DNA from: Strigops habroptila | Taxonomy: Eukaryota; Chordata; Aves; Psittaciformes; Psittacidae | Length of the DNA stretch: 64,000 nucleotides | Assembly (NCBI RefSeq): GCF_004027225.2 | Contig: NC_046360.1 | Location: 856,001-920,000, forward strand | Direction: 5' to 3' | The notes under the pieces: model-generated | Database searches by the model: none | The model's input: only the letters and a program-made list of their open reading frames with translations | What the model was told of the DNA's origin: nothing | Translations under genes and position numbers: made by a program | In this document: positions 1 through 11,906 of the stretch, piece after piece | Layout of the letters: every line of letters begins with the position of its first letter | How positions within the stretch are numbered: the stretch's first letter is position 1

Positions 1-1430
1 ACAATCCCTGGGCTGCCGAGTCCTCAGAGAATAGCCAAAGCAGTGCGGAGCAGCCATCAGGAGCAGAGCTCAGTCCCTCTGGACACAGTTTTCCAGTACC
101 CAAATCCAAAGGTGCTGGGAGGGAAAGTGGTGCCAGGAGCAGCAGAACCTGGGAGTGGGTGAGACCTGGTGATGAGCGCCCAGGAGCCACCGGCGAGGCA
201 GCACAATTAGAACACTGTCTCAGAGGGAAAGAGAGTGCAGCGTAGAACAGAAACGTGTCCATCAAACATGAAATGAATGTAAATTGAAAACTGAGAATCA
301 TAAAAAGCTGCCCAGTGTCCAGGGGAGAGACCAGCCTGTGGGGAGGGTCTAAGGGAAACGGGGCAGCAGCACCCACTGAGGGCACAGTCCCCTAAAAACA
401 TGGGGAAAGAAGAAAGGGTCAGTAAAAGCTTTTGATTCAGGGTTTTGGGCAATGGCTCAGAGGGTGCAGCGGGATCCCACCACTGTGGTTGGCACTTGAG
501 GGGAATGAAAGATGACGGCAAAACTGAGGGCTCTGAGCTTTCAGAATACGCAGACTTGCGTGTTTTCCTGCTGCCAGTGATGAAGAGCTGGTGCTGCGGG
601 AGGCTGCGGGTGTTGGAATGGACCGGGAGGAAACAAGCATGAGGGTATTTACCCGATGAACAGGATCACAGCAGCAAACAGGGAGAGCAGCAGTTGGAGG
701 CTCAGTGGGAGCCAGGGGAAGGTCCCACCGAGGTGTCGCCTGGTGTCGAGAGTGGCCATGGGGTGCTCACCGTGTCTCCAGCCAGACACCCTGTGGCCCC
801 TCTGCCACTGAGACAGCACCGAGGCACCGACACCCGCATGGGGTTTGGTACCACACAGTGCGACGGTGGCAGAACTGGAGATGGGACAGAATGAAATGGG
901 CTAAAATCAACCAACATCCACACCAGGGGATGTCCTCCACAGAGAACACCATTTTCAGGGATGGGGATGGTTTGGAAAGTGTCGGCTTCGATTACACATA
1001 ATTTGGAAAAAACCCAAACCAACTCTTGAAGCATCTCAAAGCACTTCAGTCGTGTTCTGGCATCTTCAGGGCAGCGCATCAGCCGTCTGTGGGTGTGGAG
1101 AGATGTTTAGAGCGAGAGATTTAATGTTTGGAGGGGAGAGACAGGCACAGTGTGGCTGTCAGGGTGGGCACCACGCAGGCATGGGGCTGATGCACCCTCC
1201 CGGCTGCAGCGGCACCGGAGCTGGGTGCCCATGTGGGTGCAGCGGGCAGGGAGGGCAGCGTGCCGGGCTGCTCCGGGGCTATATATGCCCTGTCGGGGCA
1301 GCCGCACGCAGGGCACAAAGTGGCAGGGTCAGGTCTTCTGTTGTGCCACGGGCACAAAGGAAAGTGCTGGATTCAGCGGCTGGGCACGGGGCCGGGGAGA
1401 GGCTTCCAGCTCGCCCAGCGCTTTGCAGGA
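1..1430. other. Upstream flank of CRYBB1; no gene recognised
   Basis: No exon, repeat family or RNA gene is recognisable here. In vertebrates CRYBA4 lies head-to-head with CRYBB1, so its 5' end is expected to the left. I looked on the minus strand for the start of a beta-A4 crystallin (a short N-terminal arm followed by a Greek-key motif with a WDE/FQG core) and found none. The CRYBA4 coding exons are therefore probably outside the window. A TATATA stretch at 1281-1286 could be a minus-strand TATA box, but nothing else supports it. Confidence 0.5.
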
Positions 1431-1432
1431 TG

Positions 1433-1541
1433 TGATGACTGGGCGGGCGCGCAGACACTGATGAGCTGGCAGTTCCTTTGTGCGCCCGCCCGGGGTCTGC
1501 CCTTGCCAGGCTATAAAGTGGGGGCCTCGCTGCACCCCGAA
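1433..1541 (+). promoter_or_regulatory. CRYBB1: CRYBB1 promoter with TATA box and two TGATGA lens elements
   Basis: A TATA box (TATAAA) lies at 1512-1517, which puts transcription start near 1540. Two related elements precede it: TGATGACT at 1433-1440 and CTGATGAGCTGGCA at 1458-1471, about 105 and 80 bp before the inferred start. Their spacing and TGATGA cores match the proximal PL1 and PL2 elements of the chicken beta-B1 crystallin promoter, where large Maf proteins, Prox1 and Pax6 act. The motif and spacing match is seen in the sequence; factor binding is inferred from the family. Confidence 0.8.
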
Positions 1542-1583
1542 ACACAAGCCCGCTCACTCCAACAAGAACCAGCAGCTGCCCAG
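1542..1583 (+). other. CRYBB1: CRYBB1 noncoding exon 1
   Basis: This is a short 5'UTR exon between the TATA box and a strong donor (CAG|GTAAGA, GT at 1584). The 5' end is approximate because no transcript is available. Beta-crystallin genes of this type have a noncoding first exon and begin translation in exon 2, which fits the first coding exon at 2195. Confidence 0.7.
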
Positions 1584-2194
1584 GTAAGAGGACACAGTCC
1601 CCAGGCTGCAGCCGGACCCGAGGCGGGGAGAGGAAAAGGCAGGGGCTCAGCTGTGGCCATTGCCGTGGTCATCATGTCTGGGAGCGTCCCATGCTCAGCA
1701 TCCCACCGCCCTCCCCTACCCCAGCACCACTGGTGACCCCCACCTGCTACTGGGTGACTACTGGGGGGCTCGGCAACCGAGGGCTGTCCCCTTCCCACTC
1801 CCTGCTGCCCCGGTGCCCAGCTGCGGTCTCTGACACCCCCATGTGGGATGGCACCAGAGTCCGGTGCAGCATCAGGCCCAGCCTGTCCATGGACGGCAAG
1901 GACCTGGCCATCCCCGCAGCGGTGAGACCATGCTCAGGGCATGAGGAGAGTGTGGACACCCAGCACCTCCCACCATCCTCCTGGCAATGGCAGGACCACT
2001 GCCTGGGCCTGCTGAAGAACCCTCCAGCAGCTCCTGCCCTTGCTCCAGCACCCACCCTATTGCTGAGCCTCCCATCCCGATGAGACCGACCCCAGGGCAG
2101 GGTGGCAGGTGCCACATCCACGCCTCCCCTCTAACCTGCTGCTGGCACCTCTGCCTGGTGCCCTCCCTGTCCCAGACTTGAGCCCAACACCGCG

Positions 2195-5130
2195 ATGTCT
2201 GAGACCACAAAACCCGCTGGTCCCGGCCAGGCTGCGGAGGAGAAGGAGAAGGCGGCTCCTGCGCCAACTCCATCCCTCGACCCTGCTCCCGTCGCTAACA
2301 GCAAGGGCGAGGAGCCCTCCACAGAACCCTTCAGGGTAAGCCCTGCTGCTCCCCACGCGCGGGGACACGGCCGGGGGCGAGGGACAGTGGCAGCTTCTCT
2401 GGGGTGGTCGGCAGAAGGAGATCTCTGGTGTTCCAGCAGGGTGCAGGAGGGGAGCAGGATTTGGGCAGCCACTTGTGGGGCTGCTGCAGGAGGGATGCTC
2501 CGGGTGCCCCTTGACTGGGCAGCTCATTGGGGACCACAGGCTTTAGAAATGCTCTCCCCAGGTCACGGCATCAGGGTGCCCCTGGTCACCTCCCTCCACG
2601 CAGGGGTCCGGAGCTGCTCCAGGGGCTGGGGAAGGAGGCCGTGGGTGACAGGGCCAGCACCAAACCGCCAGGGCAGCGTGCCACCAAGGCACTGTAGCAG
2701 GGCTGGGGACAAGGGGTGAGCAACGCGAGGGCTCTGGTGACATGTTGCACATGCCGGGCAGCGAAGGCCATGGCACGGACGCAGCTCCTGGAGAAGCAGC
2801 TCCTCCCGAGTGCGGCTGGGGCCGATGTGGGCAGGGTCCATGCAGGGACATGCAGCACTGCCCTGCCCTGCCTGTGCCCATCCAACCCTTCCCCTCTGCC
2901 CCAGATCACCGTCTTCGACCAGGAGAACTTCCAGGGCAGGCAGATGGAGTTCACCACCGAGTGCCTGAACCTGAGGGACCACGGCTTCGACCGGGTGCGC
3001 AGCGTCATTGTCACCTCTGGACCGTAAGTGACCCTGGCCATGGAGGGGACCGTGGCCATGGGGATGCCCTGGGGAGTGGGGACCTGGTCCTGGGGAGCAG
3101 CCCTGGGCACAGCACCATGTGCATTTCCCTGCAGCCCGGGCAGAGAGTGGGGCAGGACCAGACCCTGGGTCTCCCTTGCGGGGTGCAGGATGGCATGGGC
3201 AGGATGCCAAGGGCATTTGCAAATCAAAGGGCACTAGAGGCAAAGCCTGAGGCCAAGGACAGGCATCCCTCCGATCTGGTAGGTGAAGCTGACCATGAAA
3301 TGTGGCTGCAAATTTCAGAGCAGCCAGGGCGAAATGATGCAGGTGCCTTGGACCAGGCTGGTGGCCAGGGCCATGGAAACACCGTGCCTGGGAAGGCAGT
3401 GCAGCAGTGACAGGGCAGCCAGTGCTGCAAGGAGGATGTGTGCGATGGGGCACAGCCTGCCCTCACACACCGGGCAAGGTGAGCCGCGACCACCTTGAAT
3501 GACACCAAGTAGCACCAGTGACAACTTTATTAGGAAGCCAGAACATCCAACTCTTCTTGAAACAAAGAGGGGATGGAGCAGCCCCAAAGGAGCTCAGGTG
3601 TGACAGGCAGCTGCGCTCAGTACGGAAAGGGTGAGACTTGGAGAACAGAGCACTTACGTGTCACTGGGGTCCTCAGAGTGTCCTTGAGAATCACTGGTGA
3701 GACTCCGTGCCACAAATTTACTTAGGGAAAGAACAGCAGAATCAACCAAGCTGAGCCTCAGAAGTCAGTGCGTGGTTGTGCTGTCTGTGGCGCCCAAACA
3801 CGTCTCCTGCCATTAGGAAAATACCTGTTGGCGCCTGCAGAACAGGTATTATCCCCTGTCCAAGGGGAACGCAGGGCTGTTCTGTGCCGTGGCTTTTGGA
3901 GCCCCACGTTAGTGACGTTCACAGCACAGCAGCACCTCGTGGCACTGCTAAAGAGGTGACATTGCAGCTGAACAAGCCCCGAGCGCCCGCACCCTGGGAG
4001 CGGGATGAGTGCCAGGGCTGGCTGCGGCTCTGCAGCCAAGCATGTGAGCGTGCCAGGATTGCACAGCCCCGGCAGCCCTGCCCCGGGCTCCGTGGGGCAA
4101 CACGGAAAGCAAAGTCTGTGATAACACCGGGACCAGCCTCCGGTGAGCAGCGTGGGGGGCTCACCAGCAGCTCCGCGGGCTGGGCAAGGGCAGCACCATG
4201 AGCACGCTCGTGTCTGCTGCAGGCCTTGCATGTGTGCACCAGTGAGAGCGAGCTTGCCCGCTCAGTGCTGCCAGCTCTGCACGTGCCATAAAGTGGGAGC
4301 AGGATGGTGGGACCAGCCCCGACACCCGCAGCCTCTCTGTGTGCTGGGAGCCGGGCTCTGGCACCCTGCAGGCAGGCAGAGCAGGAGCGCCTGGTGCATC
4401 TGACCCGCTGTCTTGTCCTCCCATGTCCCCAGCTGGGTGGCCTACGAGCAGGCCAACATGCGTGGGGAGATGTTCATCCTGGAGAAGGGGGAATACCCTC
4501 GCTGGGACACCTGGTCCAGCAGCTACCGGAGCGACTGCCTCATGTCCATGCGTCCCATCAAGATGGTGAGTGGGGCGGGAGCAGAAGCACCCAGCGGGGT
4601 CTGGCCTGGACCCGTGCTGCTCCGTGCCGTGCTGCACGACCCAGCGCCCACATCTTGTCTTCCCCAGGAGGCTGAGGAACACAAAATCTCCCTGTACGAG
4701 TCTGCTGACTTCAAGGGCAACAAGATGGAAATCCAGGAGGACGACGTGCCCAGCCTCTGGGCTTATGGCTTCTGCGACCGTGTGGGCAGCGTGCAGGTGC
4801 CCAGCGGAACGTAAGTGAGCTCCTGCCAGACCCCCCCGTGCCCCCGGCTCTGATCCCGAGCACCGGGCTCCTGGGCAGCCTTTGGTGGCGGTGCCCATCA
4901 CCGGGGCGGCAGCGGGGACTCAGGGCTGCTCCGTGTGCTCTCCCCGCAGCTGGGTCGGGTACCAGTACCCCGGCTACCGGGGCTACCAGTACCTCTTTGA
5001 GACCGGAGACTTCCGACACTGGAACGAGTGGTCGGCCTTCCAGCCGCAGATCCAGTCCATCCGCCGCATCCGGGACATGCAGTGGGACCAGAAGGGCACC
5101 TTTGTCACCCCCGACGTGCCCTCCGACTGA
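2195..5130 (+). CDS. CRYBB1: Beta-crystallin B1
   Basis: Structural protein of the eye lens, which assembles with other beta-crystallins into soluble oligomers in fibre cells. Coding exons are 2195-2335, 2905-3023, 4433-4565, 4668-4810 and 4950-5130, which sum to 717 bases and 238 residues with consistent phases. Exon 2 encodes a 47-residue Ala/Pro/Glu-rich N-terminal arm, the hallmark of B1. The next four exons each encode one Greek-key motif: [16 protein letters not shown], then [33 protein letters not shown] and [16 protein letters not shown]. The one-exon-per-motif layout is typical of the family. The C-terminal extension ends [10 protein letters not shown]. The ATG follows GCG and opens the conserved MSETTK start. 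All splice sites are GT/AG. The gene is compact (about 3.7 kb including exon 1) and appears intact. Confidence 0.97.
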
Positions 5131-5221
5131 GCGGGCCCCGCGCGCCGCGCCGGCTCCCCGCGCCGCACCTTCCTTCCCTGTACATGGCACATTCCCGGGA
5201 TGTACTTGACCCTGTGAGGCA

Positions 5222-5227
5222 ATTAAA
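5222..5227 (+). promoter_or_regulatory. CRYBB1: CRYBB1 poly(A) signal (ATTAAA)
   Basis: ATTAAA lies about 90 bp after the stop codon, giving a very short 3'UTR. It is followed at once by the GC-rich promoter region of TPST2. Confidence 0.75.
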
Positions 5228-5389
5228 AACCCCCGAAGACTCGAGCTGCCGGGGTCGGTGACACACGGCGGTGGCGGGGGGGGACCCGGGCAGGGGGCGA
5301 TGGGGTGGTTTCCCAGGGGACCGGCCCCCAGGCAGGACCCTGGTGAAGGCAGCATCACACGCGGGAAGGGGGCGATCCCGGGAGCGGCG

Positions 5390-5667
5390 GGACACGGCGG
5401 AGGGGGGGGTGTGCCGGTGCGCATCCGGCGCTGACCAATCAGCTGCGGTAATTGAGGCCCGTCAGAGCCCGGCTCCGGCTTCGCGGGCTCCTCCTTCCCG
5501 CGCTCCCGCCCCGTTACCGGCTGCGGCTCCGCGCCCCCGCGCGCGCTCCCGGTTGCCGCCGGCGCGGCGCATGCGCGGCCCGCGGGCGGCGCGGGGATCC
5601 CGGCCCGCCGTGCGCGTGACGTCGCCGCGTCTCGCGCCGCTCCGGGCCGGCGGCGGCGGCGGCCCCG
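5390..5667 (+). promoter_or_regulatory. TPST2: TPST2 CpG-island promoter and noncoding exon 1
   Basis: This is a TATA-less, very CpG-rich stretch. A CCAAT box with NF-Y-like context (CCAATCAG) starts at 5435, an NRF1-type palindrome GCGCATGCGC lies at 5567-5576, and a CRE core TGACGTC at 5617-5623. A good splice donor (CCCCG|GTGAGT) with GT at 5668 closes what is most likely the first noncoding exon of TPST2. The exon start is not resolvable. The next gene on this strand is TPST2, and no other first exon for it is visible. Confidence 0.7.
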
Positions 5668-5707
5668 GTGAGTGCAGCGGAGCGGGGGGGGCGGCACGGC
5701 GGGGAAT

Positions 5708-5746
5708 GGCTCGGCTCGGCTCGGCTCGGCTCGGCTCGGCTCGGCG
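5708..5746. repeat. (CGGCT)n microsatellite
   Basis: A pentanucleotide GGCTC/CGGCT is repeated about seven to eight times without interruption, just inside TPST2 intron 1 and about 40 bp from the exon 1 donor. Confidence 0.9.
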
Positions 5747-5929
5747 TGCTGCGCCGCTCCGGCACCGTGTGCTCCGCCGCTCCCGCCGCGGCGCCGGGCG
5801 GCATGTGACAGCGGCGCTCGGTGCTCGGTAGCGGCGCTCGATGCTCGGTAGCGGGCGGTGCGGGCGCTGAGAGCTCGGAGCTCGGTGGGTGGCAAGGTGC
5901 GCGGCGGTGGGGGGGTGGCAGCGGCGAGC

Positions 5930-6275
5930 GGGATACGGTGCGGGGTGCTCGGTGCGGGGGGTGCTGGGCGCGGGGTGCTCGGTGCGGGGTGCTCGGTGCG
6001 GGGAGTGCTGGGCGCGGGGTTCGTACCGTGCAGCACAGGGTGTGCGGAGGGTCATGCAGGGCGCTTGGTGCTCATCATGCAGCACCCGGTGCAGGATGCT
6101 CGGTGCAGGGTGCATACTGTGCAGCGCACGGTGTGCAGGGGGTCCTGCAGGGTGCTCGGTGCGGTGCAGGGTGCGTGCAGGGCAGTGCGCAGTGTGGAAG
6201 GCAGCACAAGGGTGCTTGGTGTGCATCGTCAGCGCATAGCGTGCAGTGCAGGGTGCTCAGTGCTGGGTGCTCCAT
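5930..6275. repeat. Degenerate GC-rich minisatellite, core GGTGCTCGGTGCGG
   Basis: Variants of GGGTGCTCGGTGC and GTGCTGGGCGCGGG are reiterated, well conserved at 5940-6020 and increasingly degenerate to about 6275. The stretch is G-rich on the plus strand and strongly GC-skewed, so it may form R-loops or quadruplexes when the TPST2 intron is transcribed. The long open frames across it on both strands reflect lack of stop codons in GC-rich repeat, not genes. Confidence 0.75.
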
Positions 6276-9200
6276 GTACCAGTTTTTTCCCCTCATTCCT
6301 GCCTTCCGGCATGCTCCCCTCACCCCCGGTCTCCCTGCACCTTTTCGGGAGCCCAGCACCAGCACCTGTGCATCCCTGTACAGGACAGTGGTGTGAGAGC
6401 GGGCTCAAGCACGTTGCCCATTGGGAGGCACCCATGGGCTGGGGCTGTCTGTCCGTCCGTCCATGCAGGCACTCGGGGCTGCCCTCCACTGCTGGGGTGA
6501 GCGTGGCCTCCTGGGTGAGTGCTTGCGCCTATGGGTCTCCCTCAGCATCAGCCTCAACTTCTGGCACAGCAGGTTTGTGCAGCAGCTTCTGCTGGGGGGC
6601 TGCAGCATGTGTCCCTCGGCAGGGCTCCTGCGTGGCTGCGTCGGTGCCTCAGCCCACCCAAAACACCGATGCTGTCCCTGCCGTGCCCAGGTGCTGCGTG
6701 GTGGGGATGTGAGATCCATGCTGTGCCTGCAGCACGCTCAAGGACTCGTGGCCAGTGTCACCATCCCTGGCACTGCCGGCAGCACATGCTGGGCCGCAGC
6801 CTTCCACGGGAAGGACATGGTTTGCATCACATGAGGCTTTGTTCTGTCCCTCGCTGTGTTTGTTTGCATGTGTGGGTTCAGTCCAAAACACATCTCACAG
6901 CTTGAAACCCCCTCATGCATCTTCCCCTTTGCACAGCTGAGCTGCGCTCGTGCTCAGGAGCCGAGCGAGGGCGAGTGGAGAGATGAAAATGATTTGTGCT
7001 AACAGGGTTCCAAATTTGACGTTGCTTTTTTGGGAACACCGCAGCGCGCTCGTGGGGAGCCTGGCAAGTGCCAGCGCAGGTTCGGATGTGTCCTCGGTGT
7101 GGGTTTTGTGATGGTGCCCGGCTGCAGCCTGTGCATGTGGCACCCGGCAGGAGCAGACGTGCTGTGGTGCCTGCAGGGAGCCTGCAGGGTGCTGCTGGTG
7201 CGGGGCACTGAGCCTCCTGCGCTCTGTGGGTCAGTTCTGTGCCTGTGCGGGTGTTCGGGCAGTGCTGCTCCCCAGGGAAGCAGTGGCTGCCAGCTCCGGG
7301 CACCGCAGCATCGCTGCTGGGCCCAGCCATGAGAGCCGGGTCCATCCCTCATCATCTGATGGTGTGTCAGCCGAGCTGGGGCAGCCACCACCATGCTGCA
7401 TCCAGCCTAAAGCCCCTCGCTCAGGGTGAGCAGCACCGTGTCCTGTAGCTGTGGCTGAGCCATGCAAGTCCTTCCCACATCGCCTGGAGCCGGTGCTGCA
7501 GCCGCATTAGGGGCACTGCTGCAGGGGCATATGGGTGAAATCGCACCCTCTGTGCTGGTGTGATGTCCCAGGCTGGGGTGCAGAGGCAGGAGCTGCCATG
7601 GGGTCTCTCCAGGATGGTGCCACTGCCTCCTCTGCTTGTAGGTTTTACAAATGGTATTGGCAATTTCTGTGCTATTTTAGGAAGATCCTTCCAAAAGCAG
7701 TTTGTGTTGCGGATAGGCTGAGCTGAGCCTTGGAGGGATGTGCGGGATGGCCGGAGCGCTGTGAAATGCACTGACTGTTGAGGATGTTTTGGAGAGAGAA
7801 AACAACCACCCGGCCATTGGTTTTATTTGGTGCTGTACAGAAGCATCTCCTGATGAATTTGTGGAGCATTAGGAAGCCTCAGCAGAACATGTTCCACTTT
7901 GGATTTCACAGCTCTCCGAGTGCAGGCAGCAAGTGTGAGGCTGTGTTGTCATCTGCCTGCTTTGTTTTATACCATTTTGAAGCCCTTAGTGCAGTCCTCC
8001 CAAGCTCTTATCTGCCTCCATATCACAGGGATTCTCCTCAAAGAAATCCTATCTGGAAGTGAACGAAGCTTTTTTCCCCCTTTCCATCCCCATGCGTCCG
8101 CGCTGGCCTCACCGTGCGGGCAGGAGCGTGGCTGCAGCGCTGCCCATAGGTGCCATGCGGCGTGCAGGAGGTCCCACCAGGAGCTGTTCCTCACAGGGTC
8201 TGCAGATAAGAACCGCCACCAGCAGCAGAGGGTTGCTCAATGCACAGAACTCAGAAGTGAAGCAAGTGGCTGCTTCCATTGTGCATTCCCTGGTGCGTGA
8301 GCCCAAGCTGAGATGGGGAATCCACAACGGGCTGCGGCACCGAGGTGCTGCTCCATGGGGAAGTGACCGCTGGCTTTCCAGCTCCAGGGCTGCTGCAGTG
8401 GGGCAGGGAGAAGCAGCTGGGGTTTTCCAGTGCTCCTGTCCCTGCTCCGTGCTGGATCCTGTGGCAGGGGAAGGCTGGCATGCGGAGTCAGCCCTCGGTG
8501 GCCCAGCATTTGCAGATGTAAATGGCAGCAGAGCTCACAGCTGGGCTCTGCAGACAGGAACTGAGCCGTGAAGCACTCGGATGTGCTGTTCAGGGTAATT
8601 TGTGTTACGGAGCAGCGCATCTCGGAAGGACCCAGTTCCTGTTCTGCCATCCATAGTTTCACCAGAAGAACCTCTCCCACGCCAGGGCTTGCATGTCCTC
8701 ACTGGGGCTGTGCCTGCACACGGGCTTTGTACCGCATCGAGCAGGAAGCCACGTGTCCATCGTTGTTGAAGTCGGTGCTGGGCAGCACTCTGTGCCCTTC
8801 CCAAAATGACTGGCTTTGGGAAAACACCAAGTGCCTGCTCTTGTGGCAGCTGATGTGCTGAGCTATGGTGGAGATCCTGAGGCTGGTCCATGCTCGGGGC
8901 CATGTACCCACCGCACCAGGAGCCACGGGAGCAGGGACAGGGCTGAGCAGAGCAGGGATGCAGGCGGTGGGGCTGCCCGAGGGCGTGCGATGTGCCCCTC
9001 GGTCCACATCACCCTCTCCTCAGGCCGTGCCTGCAGCTCCGGGGATGGCTGGTGCTGCATGAGGAAATAAAATACTTTGATTTTGTTTCTTAAGCAAATT
9101 TGAGGTTTTGGGGTTTCTCTTGCAGAAACAATCTTTTATTTGCAAATCCCAGCTTTGTGCGTGCAAGAATGGATTTTGTTGAGACTCAGGGTTTGGCGTG

Positions 9201-10330
9201 TGGATTGGGAAAATATTGCTTTTGAAGATAGTCTTTTTTCCTAGCAGTTCCTCTTCTCTTTCTCCCTGTTGCATGTTGGGCTCTGACCACCCACATTCAC
9301 ATGGGGAATCTTTGTTCAGTTTTGGGAGGGAAGAGTTGTCTTTGCACTGAGCATGGTGAGTGAACCCGGTGGCTGCAGATGCCTTCATCCCCGGGGGCAG
9401 CGATGCAGAGTAATTAACAAAAGCTGAAGCTGTGAATTGGAGCTGGTTGATTAAAAGGCCGAGGTGTCCCTCAAGCACTGAGCTCCTGTCCCCATTTGGA
9501 CAGTGGAGACCACGCCAATCCCCATCCATCACTGGGGTCACAGACACCCCTCCAGCTCTGGCACCCATCCCTTGTGGTACAGAGCAGTGCGGGGGGATTC
9601 TCCCTTCCCTGCCGGTATCCCCTCACCCTGCTGCACCTCCCAACCCTGCTCCTTGAGCCAGGGGGTACACGGTGAGCCCCTTCCCTCCTGGCTTTACCAG
9701 AGCTCTGCAGCGCGCGGTGGGTACGGTGGGTGCCTCCATCACCGTCTCCAGCCAGCAGCTTTCACTTCAGGCATTTCATAATTAATAAGCCAGTTTGAGA
9801 CAAAAGCAGTTGCCCTACAGAGAGGTTGGCATTGGAAATGCTTTGGTTTCCATTGCCGGACGATGAAATGCCATTGCTGTGCTTGGAACGAGAGGTGGGT
9901 GGAGAAGATGCTGCAAATTGGTGGGATTTTTATTATTTCAGCAACACTGTAGCATTAGGCGGGATAATAAAATGTTTTTCTAATCATAACAGCCCCGAGG
10001 CAATAAACAAACAGGACATTTGTGCTGTGAAATGTCTGTTGATGTGATTTAGAGCCTGTTAAAGCAGGCTGGCACGCTGTGTGTGCTCCTGGCCAGCCCT
10101 CCCAGGGTGCTGTGCCGGGGTGCTCGGATGGGAACGCGCTGTGTGGCTCAGGGCTTCCACCTCAGCCTTTGCTCAAAGCTGGTATCCGATCCTCAGGGCA
10201 TCAGATTCTGCTGGTTTATTTTTCTAGGTACTCAGCAGTGAGAATAAATTCCACATGTCCCTTCATTGTGCTTTGGGAGAAAAATGGTCTTTAGTGAAAG
10301 ACCCTCGCCAGTGGCCTCTGGGCTGCAAGA

Positions 10331-10540
10331 ATCGCAGAATCCCAGCCTGGTTTGTGTTGGAAGGGACCTTAAAGCTCCTCCAGCTCCAACCCCTGCCACG
10401 GGCAGGGACACCTTCCACTAGAGCAGGTTGCTCCAAGCCCCTGTGTCCAACCTGGCCTTGAACACTGCCAGGGATGGGGCAGCCACAGCTTCTCTGGGCA
10501 GCCTGTGCCAGCGCCTCAGCACCCTCAGAAGCGCCAGGGT
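10331..10540 (-). mobile_element. CR1 LINE 3' fragment
   Basis: Minus-strand CR1 3' end, strongly 5' truncated. Read on the minus strand it runs from the CTGAGGCGCTGGCACAGG region through CAACCTGCTCTAGTGGAAGG to GGAGGAGCTTTAAGGTCCC. It belongs to the same subfamily as the copies at 27.9 and 53.4 kb. Confidence 0.9.
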
Positions 10541-11813
10541 TTGTGGCCTGCAGTGCATCTTTAGCTTTCATAAGCAAAAGCTGTTCAGCTCTCGATGTTG
10601 CTGTTCTCAGCACTTGGTGGGCTGAGAGCAGCTTCTTTCTGCTGAGCGCTGTAGGTGCCATCCAGCAGCTAATCTCACACACACAGAAGTGGGCTCTTCT
10701 CACCGCCTGCAGCCTCGGGCTGTCACTCGCTTTCATCAGAGGTTTGTACCGAGCTCCTGAGCGGCCGCAGCATCGCTTGCGGTGGCAGCAACCGTGGGGT
10801 GGGTCGGACCGTGCTCCTACAGGATGATCCCACTGGGATCGATCCTTGTGCTGGGGTGGATAAGCAGGAGCTGTGGGTTGTGCACTGAGGCTGGTGTCAC
10901 GCTGGGGTGAACCCCAGCCATGGGCATGCAGCAGCAAGCAGGGATCGGTGTTTGTGCCGTGCTCGTTGCTACCCAGGATGCTCGTCCACATCCTAGTGAA
11001 TGTTGTAACGTGTTGATCTGCTTTCGCTTGGGCTGCTTTGAAACTGAGGTGGAGAAACACCCCGTGCGTCTGCGTGCCAGCAGCTCGTCCTTCCTGCTCC
11101 TTGCGCCCTGCCAGCTCTTCCCGGTTTTCTTCCCTGAGGGCTCATTTGACCCCTCTCCTGTTTGCTCCTGCCTCCTCGAGGCATGAGCATCTCTGCCCTG
11201 CTAAGAGGCCTTGGGGTTTTGAAAAGCACATTAGAAGTTGCCACCAGGAGAGGCCCGGAGGAGCGCGGCTGCCTCCCCTTGGAGGTGACAGCGCTTCTGG
11301 GCACCCTCGGGCGAGCTGTGTTCATTTGTGTGTGAATGAGCTGGAGACTGTCAATTGAGGAATTGGATTTTGCTGATTTGCAAAGATGTGAGCTTAGATC
11401 TGTTGGGATATTTTTTGCTGACCACAGCTTCTGCTGCTGTCCCACCACAGAGACATCTGCAGTTCCTCATCCTTTTGTGAAGCACCAATGATTTGAGCTC
11501 AAGTTTTCCAGGCCACACCTACGTCTTTTGGGGAAGTTGCAGTTCACAGCAGTCATTTCTGGGAAAGCTTTAATGCAAAAGGCTTTTTATTTGATCATCT
11601 GGAGCTTCTTGTGGAAACCGGTTTTGCTGTTTGTTTGTGACACTTCGCTGCTCTAAAATAACAGACTCGAGATGTTGCTTCATCCCAGCAGATGGTCCCT
11701 GGCTGCACCAACATGGGGCTGCTCCCAGCACTGGTGGTGGCTTCCCCATTGCACAGCCGCAGGTGAAGGAGGAGGTGGAGGCTGCGGTGGGTTTGTGCTG
11801 GTGGCCGGTGGGG

Positions 11814-11906
11814 CGCTGCACGCGGTGGCACGCTGCACGCGGTGGCACGCTGCACACAGTGGCACGCTGCACGCGATGGCGCGCTGCACGCGATGGCATG
11901 CTGCAC
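11814..11906. repeat. 17-bp tandem repeat, about 5.5 units
   Basis: The unit CGCTGCACGCGGTGGCA begins at 11814 and repeats at 11831, 11848, 11865 and 11882, with a partial unit to 11906. Units differ by one to three bases, mostly in the CGCGG/CACAG/CGCGA part. It lies inside TPST2 intron sequence. Confidence 0.9.

Noticed and set aside
1281-1286. TATATA as a minus-strand TATA box for CRYBA4
   Set aside because: The palindromic motif alone is not evidence. No convincing first exon with a donor follows on the minus strand, and no CRYBA4 coding exon was found in 1-1280.
4711-6036. 441-codon open frame on the minus strand across the end of CRYBB1 and the TPST2 CpG island
   Set aside because: It overlaps CRYBB1 exons antisense and a GC-rich repeat. 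The translation is low-complexity Pro/Ala/Arg with repeated RTEHPAPSTP-like words generated by the minisatellite.
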